DNA of 64,000 nucleotides from Valencia hispanica (taxonomy: Eukaryota > Chordata > Actinopteri > Cyprinodontiformes > Valenciidae): NCBI GenBank assembly GCA_963556495.2, contig OY747709.1:20083400-20147399 (forward strand), read 5' to 3'. Position 1 is the first letter of the stretch. Every line of letters begins with the position of its first letter. A program made the translations under genes and the position numbers. Below the pieces are notes generated by a model that was not told the DNA's origin, made no database searches, and saw only the letters and a program-made list of their open reading frames with translations. Shown piece by piece: positions 36,171-49,487 of this stretch.

Positions 36171-37062
36171 CAGAGTGCTGACCAGATTTATTGGCATACC
36201 TGGTTAAGATGTGTAAGAACTCGTAAAATAAATTAATCTTTCATTGAAGTAGCATAATCCCTGCTACATTAAAATACAATTGTCTGATAATTGAAAGAGA
36301 TTATGATTGAATTCACTCTCCCAAGGTTCCCAGGGCCTTTAGAAGAGAAACAAGTACCACAGCATCTCCACTATAGTTACTGTAGCAGTGGACTTTCAGT
36401 GCTTTTCCTCATACTCATCCTATAACTTGAGCCAAACCCTCCTAGAGCGTTAGTTACCTAAAAGCTGAAACTTGTTCTTATCTGACCACAGCATGCAGTT
36501 TAAGTTAGTCCCAGTAGAGCTTAACATGTTTTTGTTTGTGGCAATAGGAGAGAAAATGTTTTCTCCTGACATGACTCCCAAAATAATGATTGTTGTGGAC
36601 ACTTGGTCTCCCCAAGATGCCACTCTTTACCACAGTTCTGAAACAGTAAGCAGTAAATGTATGTTGTTTTTTTTAAACATCCTCTACCGTGGTAAAATAA
36701 ATTAGTTCTTGTGGCCAGGGGTGGCCAAGTAAAGAAAATGCATACTAAATCATGTCATATTATACCCTGGGGAAACAAGTGTTGGAATATGAATTTAAAT
36801 TGTTAGACAATGTAAACAGCTTAAAGATAACAAGAAAAAAATGCTTTTTTTAAGGGTATTTTTCGAGGGTAGGGATAATTGTTTCATTGGTGATTTTGTT
36901 TAGAACATTCTTAACCTGGGATTTGTCTCTTTGAATAAATGTACCCAATTTAAAGTTTACATTTTTCTAGAATGTGAGATTATCTTCAAATTGATAATTT
37001 GAGTTTAAGACTTTTTTTTACACATCTTTACCAGTGGTGTCAATAATTGAACTTGGCAGTGT
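36171..37062 (-). mobile_element. End-to-end Tc1-like copy (family C)
   Basis: The left end reads 'tattggcatacctggttaag' followed by 'atgtgtaag'; the right end carries the inverse form, 'cacatctttaccagtggtgtcaataatt'-type text (37021-37048). The interior is antisense to a Tc1 transposase, including 'tatctgaccacagca' (36479-36493), the reverse of the region before the first catalytic motif. About 890 bp long and therefore internally deleted. Confidence 0.65.
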
Positions 37063-39384
37063 CTGTGTATGATATGAATATACCAATTACACACTGTATA
37101 ACCTTCCTCAGCTATTATGATCGGTACATCCCCCTTTTTCATCCTCCCCTTTTTAACTATCGTGAATTGATGGTTATCGAAGGGGGATTTCTTGCCCACC
37201 AGACAGACTGCTCACCTGTGATGTAGGTGCACATGACTGTTTGCCTTAGAGGTTAATGAAACTGCTGTTTTAAGGTCTAAAAGGAAAACTACAATAACGG
37301 AACATTGAAAATTGGAGCTTCAGTTTGCATGTTTTTATGCAACGCTCTGCATGACTGACAATGTTGGATTGCATTTTTCACATGCCTCTAACTGTGGAAT
37401 GGTTTTTGTGAGGGTTTACACAGCCTGTGATGGGTTACTTTTGGGGTTTTGTTGTGTACCAAGGCCATAATTTGCTTGCAACACAGTGATAAATCTTTTA
37501 AGTTTTGTTTTCTCACAAAGATTAAAAAACACCTCCAAAATTTAGGTGAGGGATACAGTGAAGGGAGATTGTCCAGATGTAGACAGAAATGTTAAATTTC
37601 ACTTTTACACTGTTTTAGAAAAAGGGAAACACTCTGGGGTTAAACATGAGAAAGCCACTGTGCTATATGATCTGTAACCATCCAGTGTGTTCATCCGGCA
37701 GAGCTGTATGGTGTGTGCTTGCGCGTGTGTGTTTCAGCCTATTTGTTACATATTGTGACAAGCAGAATCACCTGTGCAAGCGAGCGCCGTTAATGTTCTC
37801 GTGAAATCTTTTCAGCACTAAGCTTGTCTTAGATTTCCCCTGGGGGTCTATCCACACACTCAAACACTACTAACTGCACAATCTAGTGTTTCAACAGCTC
37901 CCTGTGGAAGTGTATGTTCCTGCATGTATGTGTGTGTGTGTGTGATATGTGAGTGTGTTTTTAATCCTCGATGGTGCTGACAGCAGCCTGTCTGGCTGGA
38001 TCAGTGCCCTTCAGGATCAGTTGGGTCGGCTCACTGCTATCACATCTCAGGTCTTAATGAAGTGACGCAGCAGCTCTGTAGGGTGTGTGTGTGTCTGTGT
38101 GTGTTTTCATCCTTTATATCTCATTTGCTAACTTTTTTGGCAAAAATATTTTTGACAATTTCTTGTCTTTGTAGAGTGAAATGTTTTGTTGTTGACTTTA
38201 TGATTAATGCTTTACAACAGAAATAAACATCTATCAGGTTATATTATGTATATTACAAAAAACACTGCTATGATAAACATTACAGGTGGAAATGCTGTAA
38301 AATATTTAAAAAAGAGATTACAATTATAAGTAAGTACTATACTATATCATACGTATTATAAGTAAGTAACAGGAAAAAAGTGGGGGCTAAGAGTGAAATT
38401 GATGAATATAACCAGAGGTTGCGCTAGACGTTTTTTATTGTCTGTCATTTTGACTGACAGAATCAAAAATACCCATCATAATCTATTTTTAATCCATCCA
38501 TTTTTAAAATGATGATGATAAAAAAAAAGACATTTAACGATTTCACTTAAAATATGGATACTTCCCCTGCTGCGGTCTGAACGCACAGTCTCACAACTTC
38601 CTTGTGGTTTGCATGAACCTGAATTGCGCACCCGCTTGTGCGTAATGAAATGTCTCAAGTGGGTCGCTGCGGAGGTTATTGTCATGAGGCTATGCCCTTT
38701 TGCCTCAGACAGAGGACTTCTGGTGGGGATTTTGATTTCGTTCTGGGGGGTGAATCTGGATCCTGCAAGCCCTTGCTTCAGCAGGGGGAAATCCTGCAGC
38801 ATGTGCTCCATCTGCACTGGCTGGTCCTAGACATGTTCCAAAGTCTCCATGCCTCTTCAATGCGCTGTCAGCTCTCGGATAGCGAGATGTATGTAGTATG
38901 GTGTCCAGGTCTGAGATGATGCTCAGATGCTCTCATGGGAATCTTTTTTTGATTGATTTAATTACCTGTACACTATGCAAAAAGCTAAAGATATTAGTGT
39001 GTCTGTACCAAGTGGTCAAGGGTGTTAATTGTAATCTGTCAAAATGACATGGCCTTCAGATTTTTCTGTCACTGTTTTAAAAAAAGTGGTCAAAGGCAGA
39101 AAATATTTGGTTACGTGATGCCTGTAATCTGATAAACTAGATTTAGACTTTTATCATTTAAACTAGTCCTATCTCTAAATGTTTTAAGTGGGTATTGATT
39201 AACTTTAACTTTTTATGAGTCATAAAACAAGCATTCTTTTACAAAGCTTGACTATAAAAGTATACAGTATTTTCATAAGGCCTTGGATGAGAATTATTCC
39301 ATCCCAATTTCAATAATTTTTTTCAGTTTAACAGAAAGGTGCAATGCAGCATACTGATTCAAAATCCATTATTTTGTATGTATT
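37063..39384. other. No gene recognised; GT microsatellites
   Basis: GT-rich tracts at 37926-37943 and 38083-38104 flank a more complex segment (37780-38080) with no element similarity. Overlapping frames at 38476-38919 on both strands have no domain. Confidence 0.4.
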
Positions 39385-39690
39385 AATCAGTGCCTATATA
39401 TCTCCAGCAGTAATTGGGTGAGAGGCGGGGTACGCCTTGGACCAGTCCATCATAGGGCAACATAAAGACACATAGAACAAACAGCATGCACACACAAACT
39501 CACTCCTAAGGGCAAATTAGTGTAACCTTTTACCCAAACAGCCATGCTGTTGGACTGTGGAAGGAAGCGGGAGTATCCAGATAGAATCCACCCAAGCAGA
39601 GTGGGGAGAACAGGCAAACTCTATGCAGAAAGACCCCAGGATCTTTGTGCTGCAAGGCCACTGTGCCCCCCCGGATCCCCAGCAAGATGA
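39385..39690 (+). repeat. Dispersed fish repeat, long copy
   Basis: Contains in order 'agcagtaattgggtgagagg', 'cggggtacgccttgg', 'ttggactgtggaaggaagc', 'ggagaacaggcaaactcta' and 'gcagaaagaccccagga', the usual layout of this very common teleost repeat. The 66-codon frame 39557-39757 is simply repeat sequence. Confidence 0.75.
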
Positions 39691-42600
39691 GGCTGGGGAT
39701 AAATTATGTTTATATTCTTCTAAAATAACCCAAAGTAATTTAATGGTGTTCAGTTAGAGAGGTATTGATATGGTCATTAATAAGACGGTATAGCAAACAA
39801 GAACAGATTGTTTTAAGATATCAACAGCCCACCGCCTGTAAAAGTCACTGACTCATTTCAGTGAAGTCTTTCACAGGAAACTAATGCACATGAGGCCTAA
39901 TACCTGTCCCAGTTGCTGTCTGTAGCCTATACTGCATACAGACATGCTTTCAGTCCTGATTTCTTGACATAAAGATTGTACAAAATACTTTATTTTCAAA
40001 CCACCTGTCTTAAGAAGTTAAGTGTGACTCGCGATCACGTCTGAATCCGGAGTCACATGCAAACAAAACCCAATACAGAGTTTATGCACCAAACACTTTG
40101 AGCTGATCACACTGAGTTTCAAAAACCTTTGCTTTTTTTTTTGTTCATTTTGATTTGAGAGAGGGTTCCACTCTTCTCTCCATTCAGTGTCAAGTGACCA
40201 TGAAGTGCTTGTCTTTGCTAAGCAGCCAAACGAGTGCATGCTGCACCTTATGTATCTTATAAAGCATGCATTACATGTTCAAAGTATTAAAAAGATAACT
40301 TTGAATGATGATTCAGGGACATTTGGGAGCAAAAATGTGGACTGTGTGCGGTCTGAAATTTATAGACATTTTTTAGTAGGTGATTTCCCATGTTTTGTCT
40401 TTTATCTGACTTGCTTGTGATCTGTGCCCAATAGCAACATTAAAAACAAGCTAGGTTTAATTACGGTGTACTCCAGAATTACAAGGCCCTTTCCAGTACA
40501 TTTGCCAAACAACAAACCTCCGTAACGCATAACACAAACAAACAAACTTGAAATTATTGTTTTGTGTGATATTGTTTATGTACTTTATTCAAAGTCCAAC
40601 TATCAATATGATTAAAAATCATCTATAAAGAAAATGCTTATTTAAAAATGGATCTAAAGGAATGTACTTCGTCTAAACAAAAATGTAAATGTGTACGTGG
40701 AATAAAGGGGACGAGGCTGTAGTCATGCAAGGTCCTGTAATCCACTGAGAGATCTGGATAACCTGTTGTTTGTGTGTATGTGCAAAGGTGTCACTAAAGC
40801 CATGCATTGGTTTGAAGGTGGTCTTATCCATCTAAAGGCCCTTTGAACCAGAAGGTTTGTGACTGCATGCCTTTGAGTGCATAAGAGTGTGTGTCCCGTC
40901 CCTGAGCCTGCTGGCCCTGCAGTCAGCCCCCATATTCATCCACTGACCCACCCACCCACCCACTCAAGCTGCTCTCTGACATGCCAGTCAACCCCCCTTT
41001 CATCCTCCATTTTCTCAGTTGGGTGTGATCACATCAAAGTGCAACAGGGGGGATTACAGGTTCCTTTGCCCGAAGGGGTCCCAGACACGTCCCCTCTCCC
41101 TCTCCCTCTCCCTAACTGTGCCAGACACACACCCTTTTCCATTCCTGACACAGTCTCTGGGGCCCCTGTAATCCGTACGGTGTCACGAGGTCAGGGTACC
41201 ATGTCAATGACGTCCATTTAGGACCTGAAGAATACAGCTACATGCCATTTGTTCTGACTGTTCGATTTATTTTTTTTACTTTTTTCTTTCTTTAACTCTG
41301 TTACCCCCTGGCTGACAGCTTGACAGTACCTGTTTTAAATGCACATTATTTTAAAATGGACTCAGATAAAATAAAAGCAGAAGCTGGAGGCCAAAAAATA
41401 GGACAATAAAACTAAAAAAGATAATAGATTACACAAAATTACTTTAAGTCATCAACTGTCAAAGTTTGCCGCTCCAGTCAAAAACTAGCCGGTCCTTTAA
41501 TTGGGTGTTGTCAGTTGCTTTCCACTTTAACTTCAGGTTAATCCCTTGGCACCTTGGGGATTTCTGCCCTCCACAGGTTAGATCTAAAAACTGATCGCTG
41601 GCTCATATCGTAAACCTCGCCAGTGTTGGATCCTAATACCTATGAATGTGAAGTCGAAAGCTTTTTTCACAAAACTGGACCCACAAAGACGAGTTGCTTC
41701 TGAGATCCCCCAAGTAGCTTATTGAACCCAAGTGGAGATGCTGTTGCCCAGCACAGTTGTTAGTTAGCTAGTAAAAAAGACAAATCGTTCATGTGCTAAA
41801 CTCCAAACTTTTCAATTACATTTTACTATCATCAAATCAGAGGAGATAAAAGAATTGAAACGGTGTGATGTCTTCAATCCATGGCCCACTTTAAAAGCAT
41901 TGCGACTAATCAAAGTATTGAAAACAAACATTACTAACCAAATCCACACAGCATGATGAAACCCTCAGATTATTCTCAACCACCCATTTGCAATGTAATG
42001 AGTCTTAAGGCTGTGATCAAAAAGATCCCTGTAGAGAAAGGCACTGCAGCCCAGCTGCTTCTGCAACTGTTGAACTAAAGACTTGGATGTGACTCCATGT
42101 CAGATTAATTTCATGACGATAAAAGGAGCTGCTGTTATTTGTAATATGTATGTTATCTGACGCCATTGTTCCTCCCCTGAATTTGAAGACGCTCTCTGGC
42201 TTTACATCTGTCCACCAGGATTTTCAGAGCATTCTTCATCAGGGTGCAGCAACACTAAAATGTGCTTGTGCTCTACACCTAAATATAGAAATATCACACA
42301 GAGACTGCACACACAGCAGATTAAAATGAATAAATTTTAACAGGATGAAAGTGTGGCAATCCTAAAAGTATGAAAGAACAAGCTATTTTTCTATTTACAT
42401 AATTTAAACGATCACCCTTTAAAAGTGTATTCATTTATGAGTCAAATGTTGTTCTTCATAGGCAAGAAAATGGCATGAAAATGTGTGAGGAAACAGTTTA
42501 AATAAAAGCCTGGATTTGATATTTTTGCTGAGGGGATCTATTCCAACAGCAATACTCTGCTTCCACAGCATTTATGGTAATAGGTGCAGTTTTTAAAGTC

Positions 42601-43244
42601 AATATGGTATCATTAACTGCAATGAAGCATGACCCTCCAGCACTGTGGCGCTGGTATTTCCCTTTCATTCTGGGCATTGAGTTCAAGGTTGACTTCAGAA
42701 GTGAGTCAATGCTACATTAATATTTTCATATGCACCTAGTGAGCATGCTTAATTTGATTAAGTGATAAAAATATCAAATAACTGATGTAATATCAGTGTT
42801 GCTGATTTGGATTCTGAGTTTTAAAAGCCAAAATCCATTCAGTCAGTTTTTTTCTTGTTTTGGCAGCTGAAGTTGTTGAGCCTCTTGGCAGTTGAAACTG
42901 TACTGCTTTGCTCGACTTGCACTTCAGCTTCAGTAGCTTCATAGTAGATTGTTTCCATATTAAATGTAGACAATTTAATATATGTTTATGAAGGTTTACA
43001 AATATTTATGAACTGGGGATAAAATAGTTTGGTTTTTTTACCAGCACCCATTTCTCCATTATATAAACAAGCAACAGTTTTGTTTCAATTTTTGGAATGT
43101 AATCATGATTGACTATATTAACGATTAACTTTATTGCTTGAGCATTGGGGTAAGCAGAGTAATCCAGAGGAACAGTATATGCACTAAACAAATATGCACC
43201 CACATTAAAGAACACAATTTGACTCAGCACACCCTATCTTACCA
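39691..43244. other. No gene recognised
   Basis: About 3.5 kb. A GC-richer, CT-rich segment at 40870-41225 gives a 114-codon Pro/Ser-rich frame that I do not accept as coding. A second segment with few low-complexity tracts is 41990-42260. Neither matches an element I know. Confidence 0.4.
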
Positions 43245-44320
43245 CTGTCCATCAAAAGCATTCATATCCTTTTAACCTTTTCACTTTTTGTTATTTTATA
43301 ATGTCAAAGTTCAATGTATTTTATTTAGAATGTGAAATTTAGAAAATTAGAAATTTTTTATTTAGACTCACATGAAGTAAAACATAATTGTGAAGTGAAA
43401 AGAAAATGGATGATTTTTACTAGTTTTGACAAATAAAAAGTCTAAAACATGTGGTGTGCATTTGTATTTAGCTGCCTACAAAAGTCACCTCATCAGCAAA
43501 TTTTGTCTAATGGTATGTACTTCTCAGTTTAAATGCAGTTGACCAGTGAAGGCTTCTGAAGGTATTGGGAGAACATTGGTGAACAAACCGCATAATGAAG
43601 ACCTAGAAGAAAGGTCAGGGATGAAGTTGTCAGGGTTAGGTCATTAAACAACATTCAAAGCTTTGAATGGCGCACTTTTCTGTCCATTATCCAAAAATGG
43701 AAAGACGATGGTGCAGCAGCAAACCAAAGAAGAAATGGCCATTCATCTAAACTTACAGGCTGGGCAAGGAGTTTCATTAATCAGATTAGCAGCCAAGCGG
43801 CTCATATGTTACTCTGGAGGAGCTGCAGATATTCATAGCTCAAGAGGGAGAACCTGTTGACAGGAAAACTGGTCTTGTACTCCACAAACCTATAACCTTC
43901 ATGGAAGACTGATAAGAACACTGTTGTTAAAGTGCAATTTGGCACAAGCCAATCCAGTAAACACCAAATGTGTGGAAAAAGGTGCTGAGGTCAAATAACA
44001 CCAACTTAAAAAGAAATGGTATGTTCCAGAAAATTACTACAGCAGATCATCCTAAACACACCATCCCACATTGACACGCGGTTGTGGCAGCATCATGCTA
44101 TAGAAATGCTTTTCTCCGGCCAAAACAAAGAAGCTAGTTTGAGTTGATGGGAAGCTGGATGGAGCTAAATGCACTGTAGTTCTGCAGATACACATGTAAG
44201 GCTGAAAAGGACTTCAAACTGGGGTGTAGGTTTACCTTTTAACATTACAGTGAGCCTAGATACAACCGGGGGGGGGGGGGGATGGGGGTCTGGTGTTGAA
44301 ATTCAGTCCAGGAGCTTAGT
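43245..44320 (+). mobile_element. Tc1-like copy (family A), left two-thirds
   Basis: The best preserved family A copy. It has the terminal region ('gcattcatatccttttaacc', 43257), leader ('tgcatttgtatttagctgcc', 43457), and the start-side transposase region ('acttacaggctgggcaagga', 'ctctggaggagctgcagat'). The central 'ttgtggcagcatcatgcta' and 'ttgagttgatgggaagctgg' regions follow. It stops at about 44320 without the second half of the gene or the right end. Frames are interrupted. Confidence 0.75.
44268..44281 (+). repeat. Poly-G run (14 G)
   Basis: Fourteen consecutive G, followed by 'atggggg', inside the Tc1 copy. Confidence 0.9.
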
Positions 44321-44425
44321 TCAGAGAGGCGTTTTATTAGATCACACAAAGGATGCAAGTGGAACCATAACTTTAACAAATATACTTTTATTGGTAGTAT
44401 AACAGGTTTTTAATATTTTCATGAC

Positions 44426-44616
44426 CAGAGGTGGGTGATAACTAGTTTCATTTACTCAATTAGCCTACATTTACTTGAGTAATTTTACCAAATGATAGTT
44501 TAAATTTTTACTTGAGTAAAAGTATTTATTAAAATACTAATTTCTTGGACGGCTTCTTTTAACTTTTACTCCAACAAAAATATGTTGAAGTATGTTGAGT
44601 ACTCTACCCACCTCTG
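44426..44616. mobile_element. hAT-like MITE ('cagaggtgggt' ends)
   Basis: A 191-bp element with ends cagaggtgggt and acccacctctg, an exact 10-11 bp inverted repeat, and internal 'tttacttgag' motifs repeated in both orientations. This is a common fish MITE. The 8 bases outside each end (ttcatgac, gttgtgac) match at 5 of 8 positions, weakly consistent with a hAT 8-bp duplication. Confidence 0.65.
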
Positions 44617-44620
44617 GTTG

Positions 44621-47600
44621 TGACAGAAAAACACTGGAATACTTCCAAACGTAATTGAAAGCACCAGAGAGATAGATTTTTCTGCGGCTGTATTTGTGAT
44701 TCAAGAATGGAGAAAAAATCTTTAACCAGGGACTGTGGACCATATTTACCTTTTGAACAACAATCTCCAGATCAAATAAATGGCAGTGGTGATAGCAACA
44801 TTCCAAGTAAATAAAATAGAAATGGTTTATTATATGCAGCATGTTAGAAAATTTTCTGCTGAAAATATCACTTTCAAAAAGTTATTGCCTTGCATGAAAA
44901 ACTTTTAACCCACATTCTGAATCAAATGATGAGTCCAAATAGTACTGAAGTATGTAGCTTATTCATTACATGAGCAGAACAGCTCTGCAGACTGTAGAGC
45001 ACAGCAAAGATGCGCTGGTGTAGCCTGCCGCTCACAAAGATCTTCTATAAAGGACGATGGCTCACTCAAGTGTTGTCACTCACGAACACAGACGCACAAC
45101 AGGATCATCACAGTGGCTCACAGTATTGCTTTTGGAGTACAAAAAAAAAGAAAAGGGAAAAAAAACTTCCTAGAACAGACCTGGAGTTGATTGCAACCAC
45201 TGTATACAAAACTGGTCAGATTTTAGAAAAGTTAACAGTCTGGCATTAGAAATATAATCGCTATTCACTCAAATCTTTAAATGTCACAATGTATTTGTCA
45301 AAGCAAGATCATTGAGAGAAGAGTGATAAATATATGATTTGTGATTTTGGTTTCAAGAAGTATATTTTCCTGGCAGCTGTGCTGGTTATATAATACCTTT
45401 TATGAATATTGTAAAACCTTCCACTGCACCTCTGGAGTTACATGACTCTGTCTTGAAATATGTACTAAGCTTATTTAAAAAGTATTTTCAACCAGCTGTC
45501 CTAAATTCATTTAATCAGGCTAAACCAGGACCGATTCAAGTTTTTTTTTCCTCTAAAATCTCTTGGCATCACTCCAGCTAAAATGGCACACTCCAATAGT
45601 CATGTAATTGGTATTTCTTAAAAGGTCTAAAAGAGGAAGTAATTAGAGCTCCCATTTGAGTGTTTCTGCTTGCCAGGTTATGTAAAATGAAACATATGAT
45701 TAAAAAAAACAAGGTTCCACTATCCATTTGCAAAACACAATCCAGCTGATCCATAGTACATTAGCTGTCCTGTCTGTAGTAGCATGTTTAATTCTTGATA
45801 CAGTTTAGTACCTCCTAATGGATTCCTTATTAGGCACTTACCTTTTGATACTCACTGTGTAATAAATAGATGAGAAGACCCTAGGAGAAGGCTCTGATAT
45901 AAGGACACTGATAGAATGGTCATTCCACTCCAATATGAAGATCATTTTGGTTCAGTGACTTGCATTGAAACAAAGATTCAGCTGGAGACTATTAGGACAC
46001 TGAGCCCTCAGCTGTTTCAATAGCACAGGGGCTTTAGTTGAGACAAAGGCTTTTGTCATGATCACAGAGCTTACTCTATAGCCTGTACAGACATCAGGCT
46101 TGTTTATGACAGACAGGTCAGCAGGGGGTGGGGCAGGGGGTTGAGACATACATATAGCTTTAATTGTGCAAATGCCAATGTGCATGAAAGTGTTTAGAGG
46201 CCTGGAGATCAGTGTGCATTGTGTGAAAACTGCCCTGCAAACCTGGGGACAGCGCCCACCCTTGCTTTAGTGTGCCCCCTGATGTGAGACCCATGATCTG
46301 GCCAGAGTGGGCCATGTGTGTTTGAGAGAGTGAGTGAGTCGGGGTTGCTGGGTGCACTCTGGCACCTGCTGCTGGAATGCTGGAAAACAATTAATGCAAT
46401 TTTGGTTTGAGTGTAAGCTATTAACCACGATGTCTCCAGAACTCTGCTGATGGCACATCTGGTCAATGAAATGCTGGATTGAAGTAAAAAAGTGGCTGGA
46501 AATAATATTCCTGTTAACTATTTTAATATTTATATAACATTAACAAATAAAGTACAAAGTGAATCGGAAAAAAAAGGAAAACATGAAAAGCTAAAAACAA
46601 ATGATTTGTAGTGAGTTAGTGTGCGTACTCATAAGTTTGCATTTCTATATTCTAATTCCCCAAGCACATTCCATGAAGTTAGAATTCCAGCTGGGAAAGT
46701 CAAAAGAATGACTAAGGTCCTAAACAAACCATAAGTTTTGTATCAATGTAGCTCATGTGCATACAGAATATAGTCCAAGTTGAATATAGTGCAAGTTGCA
46801 GGAATTAGCTATTTATCTGCACCTCTAACAGCTTGCATCACATTACACGAGCAGCACGTACAATCACAATTTGTAAACACGTTTTTTTTTGCTGTTTGAA
46901 TGCATAGAATGGATAGGAATTTGTTGTTCTCAGCTTGCGTTGCTAACTAGGTAATCTGCTCACTGAGCAAAACAATCAGCGAATCCAAGTGGCTTTCTGT
47001 CATACAACTAGAATACATTCAACTCACATTCTGCTCTAACAAAAAATGTTTTCATTCAAAGCAGTTTACTAGTGCCAAAGCTAATAGTAGCATGTTTCCC
47101 CTCTGCATTGATATGACTGGTCGATAATTCCCCTTGTAACATATTTCATTGTTATTCCATGGAATCATGTAACTTACAGAAAGTTTATTTCCTGCTTCAT
47201 AAACTTAGTGGTTTACTTCAACACGGTAACATTTGATGACTACCGTTTCAGCTCTTCCTTATACTGACAGCTGTCTGAACACATCTTGAGATTTAGTCCA
47301 CCGACAACAACTCCTAAATAACCAATGTGGCAATCGGCTGTCCTCAAAGTCTTTAAAAGTCACCAAATTTAAAATGGCATATTTGTAAATATGCATGTCA
47401 ATAGCAACAGATATTGTAGGGAAGAATAATCTCTTGGGAGTAAAAAAGTGAGCAAAAAAATCTAAATATGTTGCAATAGCTGTTATTTCATTTTTCTTAG
47501 TTTATGTTTACACAGTTAAGTCCAAAACATCTAATACTTCTGGCAGATTTAAATTTAAAATTATTGTCATTCAGCCGAGCAGATTGTTCCTGATAGAAAA

Positions 47601-48111
47601 ATCAAATTTAAATGTAAGTTTAAAAAAAAGCTCATTTAATTACATTTAGTTAAAAACAAATACCTATTGAAAACTATACCCTACTTAATAATGGTTGGAC
47701 ACATCTTTATTGGCATTATAACAATCTTTATAACCTTCATAACTGCTAACCAGCTTTTGCATGTTTTCAGTGGGGTTTTGATGATCTATGTTTGGTGATG
47801 ACCGTCCAAGGCAGCAAGAAATATTTAGATCCTCAGATTCTATAGACTTAAAGAGGTGATGTGCAACATTAGTCTAATAAACGATTATAAACAATTTTAA
47901 ATGTAAAACTAAATCAGACATAAATAAAGGATTTATTTTTGGGCTGTTTTATTTTACGCAAAAAAATGTCTGCTTATTGAGGAGAGTAAAAACAATATGT
48001 GCTTTCTCGAGTTTCCAATAACAAAAAGATCACTACAATCTTCTTTAGTTGCATTTTTAAAACAAGAGTCAGAACGGTATGAAAAGTCACTATTAGGAAC
48101 AAACTTAAATA
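44621..48111. other. No gene recognised
   Basis: About 3.5 kb without a supported gene. The segment 45950-46400 is GC-richer and lacks element similarity; overlapping minus frames there are not convincing. A weak Tc1-like antisense resemblance at 47690-47850 could not be confirmed. Confidence 0.4.
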
Positions 48112-48119
48112 GTTTAAAG

Positions 48120-48343
48120 CAGGGGTGCCCAACCGTGGTCCTTGAGATCTACCATCCAGCAACTTTTAGATGCATCCCTTCTCATCACAGCTGAATCAAA
48201 TGAAGGTCTCGTTACCAGGCCTCTGCAGAGCTGACAGACTCCTGATGAGGGAATTGAACAATTTGATTAAGGTGTGTTGGAGCTGGGGCACATCTAAAAC
48301 TTGTTGGATGGTAGATCTCGAGGACCAGGATTGGGCATGGTTT
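48120..48343. mobile_element. hAT-like MITE with 8-bp target duplication
   Basis: A 224-bp element with long inverted ends: the left reads 'caggggtgcccaacc' then 'gagatctaccatccagcaac', and the right end carries the inverse ('ttggatggtagatctcgagg'). The same 8-mer, GTTTAAAG, flanks it at 48112-48119 and 48344-48351. An 8-bp duplication is the hallmark of hAT transposases. The last six bases of the right end have diverged. Confidence 0.75.
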
Positions 48344-48351
48344 GTTTAAAG

Positions 48352-49487
48352 GTTCTCCATTGTACATTGGTGCCCACCAATTAGTTGTGGTATTTTTTTG
48401 CAGCCAATTGTAGATGTTTTCAGTCTAAGTGCTTACTCTAATAAATTGGTTTGTCCATCAACAGTTGGCATACTGAAAAAGAATAGAGAAACAGGCATAA
48501 CACTTAAAATCCTCCTATATTTTTAAAAACTTTAGGCTAGTTTTCTTGATATGAATGTGGCATGTAATGCTGCAAAGGGTATTCTTGAGATCTCATGATG
48601 TCCCTTTTTTTTCGGCCAAAAACCTTGCAGAAGCAATGTGTGTGATAAAAAAAAAAAAAAAGGATGACTCACATCTGAGTTCTGATAAGACCACAGGATA
48701 ATGTAAACCCTCATATGCCACAAAGATATGCCAATTACCCTCGCATTTGGCGTGTATCCGGCTATGAGCCAACTGGGTCTCAGCCTAAATTGTTTTTTAC
48801 TTTTATGGAAAGTTTTTTTTATCTCTACATGTTTACATAGATTTTTATCCAAATGGTTCTGCTATCTTAATGCATCAATATACAAAGTCTTCAGAGAGAA
48901 GTCTTCTGTCAGTCAGAGTAAGCGTCAAGTCACGTCTTCCAGTAATTACAGCCAAGTTTTTAGGCCTTGACAGATGAGAGCTGTGCAACAACTAGCTCGC
49001 TTCATCATGTCACACTGTGTGAGGTGATTCTAGCAAAATCTTTGTTGAAATCTCTGTCAAACAATGTCAGTTAGAGACGTGTTGATGTACTTGGTAATTC
49101 TTTAAAAAAAAATGGTCAAGTTCCAGTTCGAATGTGATATTTATTTCCTCCAAATTCTCAGATTTAGATTTTTTTTTTTTTTTTCCACAAACAAAGTCTG
49201 AAGTTTCATGCCACTAATCCACTGCAGACATCTTGATTTAAAAAGCAGCAATAAAATTAAAAACAATGGGAAGCCACGTGGAAAGTATGATGAGGTTATG
49301 TTGGGAGAACTTTTCTCTTTAGATTTTCCGGGGCCTTTCTTGCAGCTGGGAAGAAATCACAGTGTTTAACAGTGTGCGCTTTATGACGGGAGTTTCTTAG
49401 TTGGGGTTTCATGCCTTCAGCAGGGGTTTGTTAAAGTCTGTCATCACAATCAAAGGCAGAAGAGGAAACCGTTTTACCCAGGTAGCT
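48352..49487. other. Upstream flank of the semaphorin gene
   Basis: Poly-A runs at 48648-48662 and a T run at 49169-49184. The part 48700-48790 and the last 250 bp before exon 1 are higher in complexity and may carry control elements; no specific site can be named with confidence. Confidence 0.35.

Noticed and set aside
40877..41221. 114-codon + frame rich in Pro and Ser
   Set aside because: The frame is open because of CT-rich composition; no domain, and no splice or promoter context.
47690..47850. Possible antisense Tc1/mariner transposase remnant
   Set aside because: Resemblance is limited to a few short words; no terminal repeat or ordered motifs could be found.
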